Positions 17,673 through 26,610 of a stretch of DNA of 64,000 nucleotides are shown here, in pieces (positions within the stretch are counted from its first letter, which is position 1; each line of letters starts with the position of its first letter). Position numbers and translations under genes: made by a program. The DNA is taken from contig NZ_CP104067.1 of NCBI RefSeq assembly GCF_026651875.1, forward strand, positions 1,612,001-1,676,000, read 5' to 3'. This DNA is from Alicyclobacillus fastidiosus (GTDB taxonomy: Bacteria; Bacillota; Bacilli; Alicyclobacillales; Alicyclobacillaceae). The notes below the pieces were generated by a model, which made no database searches, was not told the DNA's origin, and worked only from the letters and a program-made list of their open reading frames with translations.

Positions 17673-17840
17673 GTGTATACACTCTGGCAAATTATAGATT
17701 ACCTGGAATCCAGCGATTATCGTTCGAACAAAGGAAGATTGATTGACGACCCTGTGTTTTTTAAACTCAGGGACATTGCGAAGGAAATAGACTTGGCCGC
17801 GGCGGATACCAAAGAACAGGAAGCTATTGATGAGTGTTGA
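17673..17840 (+). CDS. Small hypothetical protein (55 aa)
   Basis: GTG 17673 lies 8 bases after GGTGGGGG. The acidic, helical product (VYTLWQIIDYLES ... FFKLRDIAKEIDLAAADTKEQEA) has no recognised family. It looks coding by amino-acid composition, but no neighbour supports a role. Confidence 0.45.
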   Translation: MYTLWQIIDYLESSDYRSNKGRLIDDPVFFKLRDIAKEIDLAAADTKEQEAIDEC

Positions 17841-17950
17841 GTATTTCTCGGAATGTATGCGAATAATCTGGTCGTGTAGGACTATAATAGAAGTGTCACA
17901 GGTGTGATGGTAAACGTGTTCTGCGACACCGACAGCGGTTGGATCAGTTG

Positions 17951-18103
17951 TTGACACCGTGGGAATTTGGGTGTACATTGATTAAGATACCAACTGCATG
18001 ATTTGCTTCGATACATGAGCCCTTTTTCTCTGCTCGATTGGGTTTGAGAAATGGCTTTTGTGTAAATTGAAAGTGTGCTTTGGCACCATGGAGGAATTAC
18101 TAC
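17951..18103 (+). promoter_or_regulatory. Promoter and conserved 5' leader of cold-shock gene 2
   Basis: TTGACA (17951-17956) and TACATT (17974-17979) are 17 bases apart. The leader opens with GATACCAACTGCATG, shared almost base for base with cold-shock gene 3, then GAGCC...GGCTTTTGTGTAAATTG, then the hairpin GTGC-TTTG-GCAC directly before ATGGAGGAAT. Leader length is about 118 nt. Confidence 0.75.
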
Positions 18104-18304
18104 ATGCAACAGGGAACAGTTAAGTGGTTCAACGCAGAAAAAGGCTTTGGCTTCATCCAAGTTGAAGGCGGCGACGATGTATTCGTACACTTCAGTGCAA
18201 TCCAAGGCAACGGGTTTAAAACGTTGGACGAAGGACAGGCTGTAGAGTTTGAAATCGTTGAAGGTCCAAAGGGTCCTCAAGCTGCTAACGTTTACAAGCT
18301 TTAA
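18104..18304 (+). CDS. Cold-shock protein 2 (CspA/CspB family, 66 aa)
   Basis: A single cold-shock domain with RNP1 (KGFGFIQVE) and RNP2 (DVFVHFSAI) intact. ATG 18104 lies 7 bases after GGAGG. It differs from copy 1 by AEKG for [15 protein letters not shown] and a VYKL end instead of VVKY. It is monocistronic with its own terminator. Confidence 0.95.
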   Translation: MQQGTVKWFNAEKGFGFIQVEGGDDVFVHFSAIQGNGFKTLDEGQAVEFEIVEGPKGPQAANVYKL

Positions 18305-18315
18305 TTAGCTGTTAC

Positions 18316-18350
18316 GCCCATGCGGAATGATATTTCGCATGGGCTTTTTA
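18316..18350 (+). terminator. Terminator of cold-shock gene 2
   Basis: GCCCATGCG pairs with CGCATGGGC, followed by TTTTTATTTTT. Confidence 0.85.
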
Positions 18351-18423
18351 TTTTTATTGTCCCGTGACCTCATTCCCGTCTCCGACAGCGCCGTAGGCGG
18401 TACGGATGAAAGGGCTGCAGGTC

Positions 18424-18477
18424 AAAAAAGCGCCACAGAGAAGCCGAGCTGTTCGCTGCTCCTCAGTGGCGCTTTTT
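18424..18477 (-). terminator. Terminator of the SASP gene
   Basis: AAAAAGCGCCACTGAG on the minus strand pairs with CTCTGTGGCGCTTTTTTG, both sides T-rich, so it can also act on the plus strand. Confidence 0.8.
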
Positions 18478-18491
18478 GCGTTCTGTGGGTG

Positions 18492-18690
18492 TTAACGGCT
18501 TGTTCGCCCGGATAGCGACTGTTCTGCGAAGGCCACGAGGCGCTTCGTGATCTCTCCACCGACACTACCGTTTTGGCGTGCGCTGGTATCCGCCCCGAGT
18601 TGAACGCCAAACTCGGACGCAATTTCATACTTCATCTGTTCGAGCGCACGAGATGCACCAGAAATCAATTTCTCGTTGTTGTGTTGCCAT
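18492..18690 (-). pseudogene. Alpha/beta-type small acid-soluble spore protein, frameshifted at codon 4
   Basis: SASPs coat spore DNA. The body is fully conserved: [24 protein letters not shown] and [13 protein letters not shown], quoted in part. The natural start is ATG 18690, with AGGGGG 7 bases upstream, but from it the frame reads [10 protein letters not shown] and stops matching. Removing one base from ACACAAC just after the start gives [13 protein letters not shown], the standard SASP beginning, and a 65-aa protein. In the conserved frame the only conventional start is ATG 18755, which has a poor ribosome site and would add an odd 25-residue extension. A real frameshift or a sequence error are both possible. 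Confidence 0.75.
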
Positions 18691-18894
18691 ATTAGATGAC
18701 CCCCTATAGGTTGATTGATTACAGTGTGCCTTCGAGAAAGCGTCTTATTCGTCATCTCGTGACAAATATCGACACGAATGTCGGGCGACTTCGATGGACT
18801 TTCAAGTAAATTTCAAAGTCCCCGGTATACACTGGTTCTCAGGAGCAAGTGGTGCTTTCCATGATTCACATTCCCCTTCATGCCATAAACTGTG

Positions 18895-18923
18895 GCCGCT
18901 GCTTTCGGCAGCGGCATATTTTT
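18895..18923 (+). terminator. Orphan terminator in the 18.76-19.08 kb gap
   Basis: GCCGCTGC pairs with GCAGCGGC across a 5-base loop, followed by ATATTTTT. No clear gene precedes it on the plus strand; the rest of the 330-base gap holds nothing else recognisable apart from a possible 35-codon frame from ATG 18861. Confidence 0.55.
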
Positions 18924-19085
18924 GTAACAGATTTCCACTCAAATAGCCGCCATTCCACTCTTTTGTAGCACGGGTGAAAGCGGCACGTTCGAATGCAAAC
19001 AGGAAAATACGCTCTCGAATCGTTTATAAATTTCCAGATTGTTCATCATACATAACAGGTAGAGGAATCCAGAGGAGGGCGCGCA

Positions 19086-19598
19086 GTGGACCAGGAAGCA
19101 GAAAAGGAAATTCGGAAACTCGCCGACCAGGCGGCAAGAAATTTCCGTGCAGAGTTTGGTGAAGAGATGTCGGGTCTTCGGAATCAGGTGGTTCTGATGA
19201 AACAGATGATCCGACAATTGGAGAGGTCAGACGAGTCGCAAGATGAACCAGAGTCGGATTCGAACGACCTGTTGAAACAATTACGCGAGTTTGGTCAGAT
19301 ATCACAGCAGCAACAACAGCAGGCCTATCAACAATTGCAACAGTCCATTCAACAGGCGGTGCAACTGCTTGGTCAAGCGGTGAAATACCTTCAAACCAGT
19401 CAGGTTCTGTCGCAGATGAACATGCTCATCGAACAGTCTGAACAACAATTGAGGACCAATCAAGAACAGGGGAAGCAATTCCAGACTTTAGGACAACAAT
19501 ACATGCAATTACAGCAATTACAGCAAGGACAGCAAGGACAGCAAGGACAGCAAGGACAGCAAGGACAGCAAGGACAGCAAGGACAGCTCCTGCAGTAA
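19086..19598 (+). CDS. Gln-rich coiled-coil protein with GQQ repeat tail
   Basis: GTG 19086 is preceded by GAGGAGGG. The 170 residues start with a charged helix (DQEAEKEIRKLADQAARNFR), then a long Gln-rich coiled coil, and end in about seven GQQ triplets. No signal peptide or TM helix is seen. No family is recognised; such proteins in spore-formers may be coat- or cytoskeleton-related, which is a guess. The tail is encoded by a pure 9-bp tandem repeat. Confidence 0.7.
   Translation: MDQEAEKEIRKLADQAARNFRAEFGEEMSGLRNQVVLMKQMIRQLERSDESQDEPESDSNDLLKQLREFGQISQQQQQQAYQQLQQSIQQAVQLLGQAVKYLQTSQVLSQMNMLIEQSEQQLRTNQEQGKQFQTLGQQYMQLQQLQQGQQGQQGQQGQQGQQGQQGQLLQ
19521..19590 (+). repeat. 9-bp tandem repeat CAAGGACAG, about 7 copies
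   Basis: Nearly perfect direct repeats of CAGCAAGGA encode (GQQ)n at the C-terminus of the Gln-rich protein. The unit length is a multiple of three, so slippage changes length without breaking the frame. Confidence 0.9.
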
Positions 19599-19605
19599 GT
19601 GGTTC

Positions 19606-19647
19606 AAAGCCGTCGGGCGCAACATTGGCCGGACGGCTTTGTTTTTG
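19606..19647 (+). terminator. Terminator after the Gln-rich protein gene
   Basis: AAAGCCGTC pairs with GACGGCTTT, followed by GTTTTTG. Confidence 0.8.
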
Positions 19648-19673
19648 CTTCTGACGATTCCGTCAGAACGAAG

Positions 19674-21443
19674 CTATCGAGCTGGCTCGGGTTCGACGAT
19701 GTGAACCTTGACCCAGCCTCTGACGCTATTGATGAGCCAAGCTTGATTGGCCTTCCGAAGGTCGTCCAGTGTCAGGCGGCGTTCTTTGAGAATCCCGGAC
19801 TCAATCAGGTCGTCGCGAAGCGTCCCCGCGAGTAATCCGGATTCCTTCGCGGGAGTCCATTTTTCATCCCCGATCTCCAGGACGAGATTCCCAATCGTAA
19901 ACTCCGTAAGTTCGCCATGTTCGTTCCAGAGCAGCACGTCAAACACTTGTGGAAACATCTTTCGATGTATATCGTACACGTCTCGATGGGTGGTTTTGTG
20001 GTACAGGAACGGACTTGACGAATCAATTGCGTGCTTCGCTAAGACCACCGGCTGCGATGTCGTGATTTCCGCGCCCATCGGCGAACTCTCTAGGTGGATG
20101 TGCCCCTCGCGCGAAACCAGTAAGCGGACGCGGTGAGGGGGATTGCACGGTAGAGACTTCGCGTAATGCCGCAAATCCTTGAGGATTTGCGATTCGTCGC
20201 AGGGGAAGGCGAAGTACTCTGCAGATGCCCTCAAGCGACTGATGTGACGGTCTAATAGTCGATACTGCCCCTGCTCGTAACGAATGGTCTCCAACAGTTC
20301 AAATGGCTGCCAGCCCCCCGTCAGCGCCCGAGCTTTTGTCCAAGCCTCCTGATACTCTCCATGTGCAGTCGAATCCCACGTGATGCCTCCCCCTGTGCCA
20401 TACACCGCCGTACCGCTGGTCTCACTCAATTGAATGGTCCGAATCGCTACATTGAATGTCGCGCGCCCGTTCGGCTCAATATAGCCCATCGTCCCACAGT
20501 ACACACCACGCGGTTCGCTCTCCAATCGGGTGATGAGGTTCATCGTCGAGACTTTGGGAGCACCCGTTATCGATCCACACGGAAACAGCGCCGAAAAGAT
20601 GGAATCCAAGGGGGTGCCGTCGCGAACATCGCCTTCGATGGTCGACGTCAGCTGAAACACCGTTGGATACCGTTCAATCTCGAACAGTTGTTTGACGTGC
20701 ACTGACCCGGGACGCGCGATGCGCGATAGGTCATTGCGCAACAAATCCACAATCATGACGTTTTCCGCCTGGTCCTTCTCCGAGGCGCGTAGCCGATTGC
20801 GTTGAACGTCGTCCTCGGCCAACCAGCGCCCCCGTGGAACCGTTCCTTTCATTGGGCGCGTGGTGATTTTTCCATCGGCGACTTGAAAGAACAACTCTGG
20901 GGACATCGATACCAATTGGCTGTCTCCGGTGTTCACATAGGCTGAGAACGGTGCCTGTTGCGTCGATCTCAGCGATTCATAGAGTGCGAGCGAATCGCCG
21001 TGAAATTGCGTGTGAAGGCGCATGGTGTAATTCACTTGGTACGTTTCTCCACGTTCGATGGCGGATCGAATCGAGTGGATATCATTGTTGTAGGTTTGTT
21101 CGTCGATGGAGGGCATCCAGTCGCCGAGATGGTAGTCCCCATGTGGCGCCGGTCGCGACGATGTCGGTTGTTTGAAGATGCCAAACCAAAGCAGTGGGCC
21201 AGGGGAGGTTCGATGCGTGCGGAGGGCGGGATCGAACGCAGGAGCCGCCTCATAGGCGATGAATCCAGCGGCGTAAAACCCTTGTCGGACAAACTCATCG
21301 ACTTTGAGAAGGGCCGGTCGAACATCGTCCACGTGAAACGCTTCAATCACTCGAGTTGGATTCGTAAATACCAATCCGTCGGTATCGCTCAGGTGTTCGA
21401 AATCAAAAAGCAGTACGGGAGAATTGTCCCTGTCTTGTGTCAA
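19674..21443 (-). CDS. pabB: Aminodeoxychorismate synthase component I fused to aminodeoxychorismate lyase (PabB-PabC)
   Basis: At 589 residues this is a fusion. Residues 1-350 are a chorismate-binding PabB domain (GETYQVNYTMRL; PMKGTVPRG; ENVMIVDLLRNDLSRIA; LFPCGSITGAPK; YCGTMGYI). Residues about 370-589 are a class-IV PLP aminotransferase-fold PabC domain, starting at FELLETIRYEQGQYRLLDRHI-RL and ending LINSVRGWV (parts quoted). Together with a PabA glutaminase these make p-aminobenzoate for folate. The PIKGT motif reads PMKGT, the Lys that forms the aminated intermediate in PabB being retained. No pabA is in the window. It is transcribed alone and convergent with the Gln-rich gene. Confidence 0.92.
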   Translation of the reverse strand: MTQDRDNSPVLLFDFEHLSDTDGLVFTNPTRVIEAFHVDDVRPALLKVDEFVRQGFYAAGFIAYEAAPAFDPALRTHRTSPGPLLWFGIFKQPTSSRPAPHGDYHLGDWMPSIDEQTYNNDIHSIRSAIERGETYQVNYTMRLHTQFHGDSLALYESLRSTQQAPFSAYVNTGDSQLVSMSPELFFQVADGKITTRPMKGTVPRGRWLAEDDVQRNRLRASEKDQAENVMIVDLLRNDLSRIARPGSVHVKQLFEIERYPTVFQLTSTIEGDVRDGTPLDSIFSALFPCGSITGAPKVSTMNLITRLESEPRGVYCGTMGYIEPNGRATFNVAIRTIQLSETSGTAVYGTGGGITWDSTAHGEYQEAWTKARALTGGWQPFELLETIRYEQGQYRLLDRHISRLRASAEYFAFPCDESQILKDLRHYAKSLPCNPPHRVRLLVSREGHIHLESSPMGAEITTSQPVVLAKHAIDSSSPFLYHKTTHRDVYDIHRKMFPQVFDVLLWNEHGELTEFTIGNLVLEIGDEKWTPAKESGLLAGTLRDDLIESGILKERRLTLDDLRKANQAWLINSVRGWVKVHIVEPEPAR

Positions 21444-21550
21444 ACGGAGTCACCTATTCCATGTAGGATGGAAACAAATTTGATAATTTTTTGAGGTGTG
21501 TTGATTATCCTATATTTAGGACTTTGCTGGCGCGAGTCCACCTTTCACAT

Positions 21551-21600
21551 GGGGGCCATTCCGAAAGTCATCGTAGGTGACTTCCGGGCTGGCCCCTTTC
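21551..21600 (-). terminator. Hairpin after the lipoprotein gene
   Basis: GGGGCCA...CCGAAAGTCA and TGACTTCCGG...TGGCCCC pair as a long interrupted stem 130 bases after the minus-strand stop. Confidence 0.55.
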
Positions 21601-21729
21601 AATTTGGGCGGGCGCGCCGGTGCTCCCGGCCGCCCCCAGAGGGTAGTTGACATGGTGTTCCGTCAGGTGCCATCAGGCGCCACTCCTGCGATAACACCAC
21701 ACCCAATCCATTCCGAAAAGGAACCCCTT

Positions 21730-22923
21730 TTACTTCGACCAGCCGTAAATCACCGATGTCACATTTCGAAATGGGGATTGATCTCCGCCGATTTGAACCC
21801 ACTTTCCGTTCTGATACTGCCAGAGGCCGCCCAGGTCGCCGCCGTCGCACGTCAACGTGCCGGATGGGGACCATTGAAACGACGGGGCACTCGCGTCCCG
21901 GTCAGACGGGGAAGTCTTGTCCCAAATGGTGACCCATTTCCCCGAGGTCAACTGGTAGATTTTATCCGTCGTCGAATCACTGACGGTAAGTGTCCCACTA
22001 GGAGACCATCCGAACTCGAGGATGCCATGTGTCGGACTGGCGGCCGTCGAACTGCCCAAACTCGTCCATGTGCCGTTTTCGAGTGCAAAGAGGCCCCTCG
22101 ACTGACTGGTGTTCCCCGAGATCACGAGTTCGCCTTGTGGGGACCACCCCACTTGCGCGACCGTGTCGATGGGGCTCTTTCCACCAGGCTGGCTCCACAC
22201 GCCATTTGTGTACTGCCACACGCCATGCTGGCTCGTGGCTACCGTCAGGACCCCCTTTGGCGACCACGAGACCTGTAATGTGTCCGCAGCAAAGGGCATA
22301 TGTGCATCATCTAGATGTTTCCACTGTCCTCCTGTGTACTGCGAAACGGCCGTAGATCCGTCCGAAACCTCGGACGTGACGGTCAGCACACCCGCAGGTG
22401 ACCATTGGATGGACTCAATGTACCCAAGGGATGAACTGCCTTGGACGAGGTGCCAATGCCCTTTGGAGGAGTACCATATCCCTAGGGTCTGACCGTCGTC
22501 AGCCGCGGCGTACAGCGTGTTGGTGGGGGACCATGCGTGCACACCAATACTTGTGTCTCCATTGATAGATACAGATTGCCAGCCTTTGTCATACTCCCAC
22601 AACGACGACTGATTGCCATCGAACATATTCCCATCACTGCCGATGGTGGTGGCCGTCGGAGTTCCGTTCGTGGAAAAGTCTAAAGCGTGGAATGGATCAG
22701 AGGGCACGTTGTTTGTTGTGCTAGGTGGCAGGTACACCCACTGTCCAGAGATATATGCGTATGCCGAATCGTTGGCAGCGGCCGTCAAGGTTTCCTTCGG
22801 AACGGTAGCAGGGGGCTTCGGCCCCGTTGTTTGCTGTGCTTGACTACCGCAGCCGGAAAGCAGCGTTGCGATGACCGCAGTCGACGCTGTAGCCAATGCG
22901 AGATGAAATCCATGTTTCGGCAT
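21730..22923 (-). CDS. Secreted lipoprotein with beta-propeller-like repeats
   Basis: ATG 22923 has GGAGG 6 bases upstream. The 397-residue product has a lipoprotein signal (HLALATASTAVIATLLSGCGS, lipobox LSGC) and then about seven repeats of the form W-SP-G-LTV-S...QY-G-W (for example WSPAGVLTVTSEV, WSPKGVLTVATS, WSPQGELVISGN, WSPSGTLTVSDS, WSPSGTLTCDGG). This regular pattern predicts a surface beta-propeller anchored to the membrane. No enzymatic motif is seen; binding of a ligand or protein is likely. The family is not recognised. Confidence 0.75.
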   Translation of the reverse strand: MPKHGFHLALATASTAVIATLLSGCGSQAQQTTGPKPPATVPKETLTAAANDSAYAYISGQWVYLPPSTTNNVPSDPFHALDFSTNGTPTATTIGSDGNMFDGNQSSLWEYDKGWQSVSINGDTSIGVHAWSPTNTLYAAADDGQTLGIWYSSKGHWHLVQGSSSLGYIESIQWSPAGVLTVTSEVSDGSTAVSQYTGGQWKHLDDAHMPFAADTLQVSWSPKGVLTVATSQHGVWQYTNGVWSQPGGKSPIDTVAQVGWSPQGELVISGNTSQSRGLFALENGTWTSLGSSTAASPTHGILEFGWSPSGTLTVSDSTTDKIYQLTSGKWVTIWDKTSPSDRDASAPSFQWSPSGTLTCDGGDLGGLWQYQNGKWVQIGGDQSPFRNVTSVIYGWSK

Positions 22924-23268
22924 GGTGATCCTCCGATAAATCGTAGTATTGTAGTGCCTGACAGCCTTATATTCTACATCACTTTTCCTACCGGCTAGAA
23001 GCTGTGTGACCCCCGTTCGTGCCCGAAAACGGCGGTTGCTCATGATTTGTTTAAGAGTTTGGCATTTAAAGGGATTTGTGATCGAGTCGAACGGCTTTCC
23101 GCAGTTGATGGACAAATGGAGGATCGATAAGTCAGGACGACCGAAGACAGCCGTCCTTACGTGGGGGTGCGATTTGCAACTGAAGGATGGGAGAACTGAA
23201 CTTCCAGGTAGTGAAATCGGTTATATGCGCGTCCTGGGCAAAGAACTGTTCAGATGAGAGCGCCTCTA

Positions 23269-24292
23269 TCATTTCCGGGCCAGGGATTTTCGATTGTCGG
23301 CCATGGGCGGTTGTTCAAACCAGCCGTGTTCAATCATCATCTCTACGCCATCATCGGCGTACAGCGCTATTTCGCTAAACAATCGACCGTATGCCAAGGT
23401 TAAGTCGCGCCGCGGGGAGGCTCCAATCGCAATCCCGTAGTCTCCGATGCTCTCCGCTGTCGTGGCGTTGATGTGAAATAGCATCAGCTTGTCTGAAAAT
23501 GTTTGAGTCGTCGAATCGGTGACGCAGGTATCCGACAGCGTTGGCGCGGGAAGGTCGTCACTTAGCAGAACATCGGTGAAGATTTTCAGATGTTTGGTGG
23601 CCAATTCCTTACCTCGTTCAAAATGCTGGCGAACTTTCGGTGACTTTGCCACTTGCGCGAACCCGATAATGAGCCACTTTCCGAGCACGTTCTTTTGAAT
23701 GTTCGTGTGCAAGTGCGTGATCTCGAGCGCATTCAATACTCGGCACTCGGCGTTCACCGCGAAAGCCGGAGAGAAAACTCTGTTTCTTCACAAAGTCCAC
23801 TTTGTCCGGCATTGAGATGATTGGCGCACGTATGTACACGCCCTTTGCCAACATGAGTGCGACGCAGTTGTCGTATAAAATATCCATTTCGCCGATGCAG
23901 GAAGAAAAGTAGCGCCGAACATCCTTCCGCGTGGATGCCGACTTTGCGAGCGCGTATACGGTCAAACTGGTCATCGCTGTGGTATAGAGATAATGGATGT
24001 AAAACACGTCCGTAAACAAGCGGGGGGCGTCTAGGTTTACGTCGTCGTCCGTAAACCCTTTTGGAACGGGAAACCCTTCTTCATTGAAGAACTGTGCCAG
24101 CGTCTCGACATGCCCCCGCGACTGACTCCGTGCTTGCTCCAGAATGAGGCGGATATCAGCATCGTCGATGTGCCGCAAAAAGTGGTTAAAAATGCAGATG
24201 GACGCCGTATCGGTGATGTACGCGGTCCAGAGATATCCCAATTCTGCGGATGTCAATTGAGCGTTGTGTTCCACGGTTTCACTCCCAGTCAA
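23269..24292 (-). pseudogene. DUF3231 two-domain protein, broken by a 7-bp tandem duplication
   Basis: The first part (start TTG 24292 or GTG 24274) encodes a helical DUF3231 domain and reads on to SFLSGFRGERR, then goes off family. The second domain continues in another frame as VLNALEITHLHTNIQKNVLGKW... to the stop at 23269. At the switch the plus strand reads ACTCGGCACTCGGC (23738-23751), two copies of a 7-mer. Deleting one copy gives ERRVLNALEI in one frame and a protein of about 335 aa, the usual length. DUF3231 proteins are ferritin-like helical bundles of spore-formers with unknown function. A single-domain relative is intact at 28843. Confidence 0.85.
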
Positions 24293-24377
24293 TTGTCGTT
24301 GGGAGTATGGTTACCTTCATCCAGTATCTCATTCGCCTGCCAGCGTCCTACTCTACCGCAACGTTGTAAAACTTTGA

Positions 24378-25361
24378 TTAGAAAAGGCTGAGAAAGTCCT
24401 CGAGGTCAATTTTTCCAAAGTAGTCCTGGATGTTGACATCACTCATCGCAGCTCGGATTTCGTCATAGTCGTAGCGACATCCGATAAGCCTGTTCTCAAC
24501 GTCCAGGATTTCTCCAATACCAAAAAAGTCGCCATAGATTTTACACGCTTCAATGACGCCGCTCTTAATCGTCATACGGATATCGATGGATCCGATAGGG
24601 AATCGCCTCGAGACTTGTTTGTTGAACTCTGGAGATTTCCCAAAGTTCCAGTCCCAACTGCGGTACCGCTCGTTTGAAATCCGATAGACATTTTCCCAAT
24701 CCGATTTCGTCAGTTGGTATTCAGGCACCTGTGACGCAGGGAATATCGTGTGCAACAGTGCGCTGCGAAACTCATCGAGGGTCATGTCTTCCCGCAAGTA
24801 ATCGCGGATGTTCGCGACGCGGCTCCGGACGGACTTGATTCCCTTTGATTCGATTTTGTCGGGCTTGACCTGTAACGCCTTTGCGACATCGTCCAGGTTG
24901 ACGTCAAACATCAACGTACCATGACTGAACATGCGCCCACGCGTCGTGAATTGGGCGTTCCCCGAGATCTTTTTATCTCCGATTTGCAAATCGTTGCGTC
25001 CAGTCAATTCTGCGTTCACACCCATAGCCCGCAACGCTTGTACCATCGGTTCTGTAAATCGACGGAAATTGCGAAAACTGTCTCCGTCATTCTTCGTGAT
25101 AAAGCTGAAGTTGAGATTGCCTAAATCGTGATATACCGCACCGCCCCCGGATAAGCGCCGGACGACGCGGATATCGTTCTCCCGAACGTAGTCGAGATTG
25201 ATTTCCTCAAATGTATTCTGATTTTTGCCGATGATGATGGACGGAGCGTTCGTGTAAAACAGCAAATACGTCTCGTCAATATCGAGATTCATGACAGCGT
25301 ATTCCTCAATCGCCAGATTCAACGAAGCATCTGTAATCCCGCCATTGTCGATATATCGCAT
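24378..25361 (-). CDS. Lipoate-protein ligase A
   Basis: The 327-residue enzyme attaches lipoate to E2 and GcvH proteins. Seen motifs: SIIIGKNQNTFEEIN, the lipoyl-AMP loop VVRRLSGGGAVYHDLGNLNFSFI (RRxSGGGAVYHD, shortened), GRNDLQIGDKKISGNAQ with the catalytic Lys, and a C-terminal accessory domain (IDIRMTIKSGVIEACKIYGDFF, quoted in part). Length and order match the bacterial LplA/LplJ type with full C-terminal domain, which can activate and transfer lipoate. ATG 25361 follows GGGGGTT. It stands alone. Confidence 0.93.
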   Translation of the reverse strand: MRYIDNGGITDASLNLAIEEYAVMNLDIDETYLLFYTNAPSIIIGKNQNTFEEINLDYVRENDIRVVRRLSGGGAVYHDLGNLNFSFITKNDGDSFRNFRRFTEPMVQALRAMGVNAELTGRNDLQIGDKKISGNAQFTTRGRMFSHGTLMFDVNLDDVAKALQVKPDKIESKGIKSVRSRVANIRDYLREDMTLDEFRSALLHTIFPASQVPEYQLTKSDWENVYRISNERYRSWDWNFGKSPEFNKQVSRRFPIGSIDIRMTIKSGVIEACKIYGDFFGIGEILDVENRLIGCRYDYDEIRAAMSDVNIQDYFGKIDLEDFLSLF

Positions 25362-25666
25362 CAATTAACCCCCGTTTATTCCTAGTTGCGGCGGCTGCTA
25401 TGACCATTCGTCACCTCTGTTTACCCACCACGGTATTGAGTATATACCGCCGTTTGCGCGATGGGACAGTATTGCCGGACACTTTGCACAAAGGTCGGGG
25501 ACCATCGCAAGCCAGTTGCCCTATTCCGCGGGCGGCCTTCGAGGTACAATATCCAACAACGCGATCCGGTCGCGACGTCGCTAGATATCCGCCTATCAGC
25601 TAATCTTGTAGCGTAGGTGGCTATCTTCCACGCCCGTCGTCGGACGTGGATCATCTTTACATATTC

Positions 25667-25937
25667 ATGATGTCGGCGAACAGGGAAATTTCGGGATTTG
25701 TCATGGCTATGGCAATGGTCCGCCCCAGCAAAAACATCGCTGAGGTAGAGGTGAAGAGCGTAAAGAAAAAACTTAAGGACAAGGGCTTTCGCTCGTGGTG
25801 TAAATCGCGAAGACGTCTATCGGGGGGCCGAGGAACTACAGGTAGTACTCGACGAGCACATCGCATTTATCATCGCGGCATTGACCGAGATCGCACCGGT
25901 TCTTGGACTTGCCGGTACACAAGCGAACGAGCGCTAG
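25667..25937 (+). pseudogene. C-terminal remnant of an HD-superfamily hydrolase, frameshifted
   Basis: One frame reads EISGFVMAMAMVRPSKNIAEVE and SVKKKLKDK, then the match jumps to another frame: AFARGVNREDVYRGAEELQVVLDEHIAF and ends LGLAGTQANER-stop at 25937. This is the usual C-terminal third of the HDIG-type phosphohydrolases of Firmicutes. The shift is explained by one extra G in AAGGGCTTTC (about 25785). The N-terminal part with the HD metal site is missing, so the gene is dead regardless of the shift. The preceding 25365-25660 has no recognisable coding part. Confidence 0.65.
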
Positions 25938-26024
25938 ACGACAAAGCCTGAGTGTACCTCGCCATGAACCATTCAATATTCGTCGCCAGTCCGAGTGCAG
26001 AGGCGACTCCCGTGGGGGATGACA

Positions 26025-26513
26025 ATGCAGATCCGCGATTCAGTTATGGACGATTTACCGTTCTTGTTGGAAATCTACAATCAATCTGTGAGGAACTCCG
26101 CTGCGACATTTGATTTGGAAGAGCAGACCTTGGCGCAGCGAACGGAGTGGTTTTCCCATTACGGCGGACGATACCCACTCATCGTAGCACAGGTGCAAGA
26201 TCAAGTGGTCGGATATGCGTCATTGTCGAAGTTCCGAGAAAAGCCCGCGTATCAATATACGGCCGAATGCTCCGTATATATCCATGACAGGTTTCACGGC
26301 CAGGGAATCGGAAGAGCGCTGATGAACGACTTATTGAGCCGCACTTCAAAGCTTGGCTATCACTCCATCGTGGCCGGGATCACAGATGGCAACGAAGCCA
26401 GTATGAGACTGCACGAATCCCTCGGATTTCAATATGTGGGTTGTTTACGAGAGGTTGGTTTCAAATTTCAACAATGGCAGCACGTTCACTATTACCAATA
26501 CTTTGTTAGGTGA
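26025..26513 (+). CDS. GNAT acetyltransferase, phosphinothricin-acetyltransferase-like
   Basis: The 162-residue protein has the PAT/Bar-like layout: IRDSVMDDLPFLLEIYNQSVRNSAATFD at the N-terminus, AECSVYIHDRFHGQGIGRALM with the acetyl-CoA loop (Q/R-G-x-G-x-A), and a C-terminal EASMRLHESLGFQYVGCLREVGFK (parts quoted). It acetylates a small amine such as phosphinothricin, methionine sulfone or sulfoximine; the natural substrate is unknown. ATG 26025 lies 6 bases after GGGGG. Confidence 0.9.
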   Translation: MQIRDSVMDDLPFLLEIYNQSVRNSAATFDLEEQTLAQRTEWFSHYGGRYPLIVAQVQDQVVGYASLSKFREKPAYQYTAECSVYIHDRFHGQGIGRALMNDLLSRTSKLGYHSIVAGITDGNEASMRLHESLGFQYVGCLREVGFKFQQWQHVHYYQYFVR

Positions 26514-26523
26514 ATCTGTGCTC

Positions 26524-26570
26524 AGAGGACACCCAACGTCTTTCCCGTTCACTCGGTGGGTGTCCTCTGG
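26524..26570. terminator. Bidirectional terminator
   Basis: AGAGGACACCCA and TGGGTGTCCTCT form a 12-bp stem between the convergent GNAT and hypothetical genes. Confidence 0.75.
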
Positions 26571-26610
26571 GTGTCGAGACTGTACAAGCAGTCTGCGGTC
26601 GGTTTGCCGG

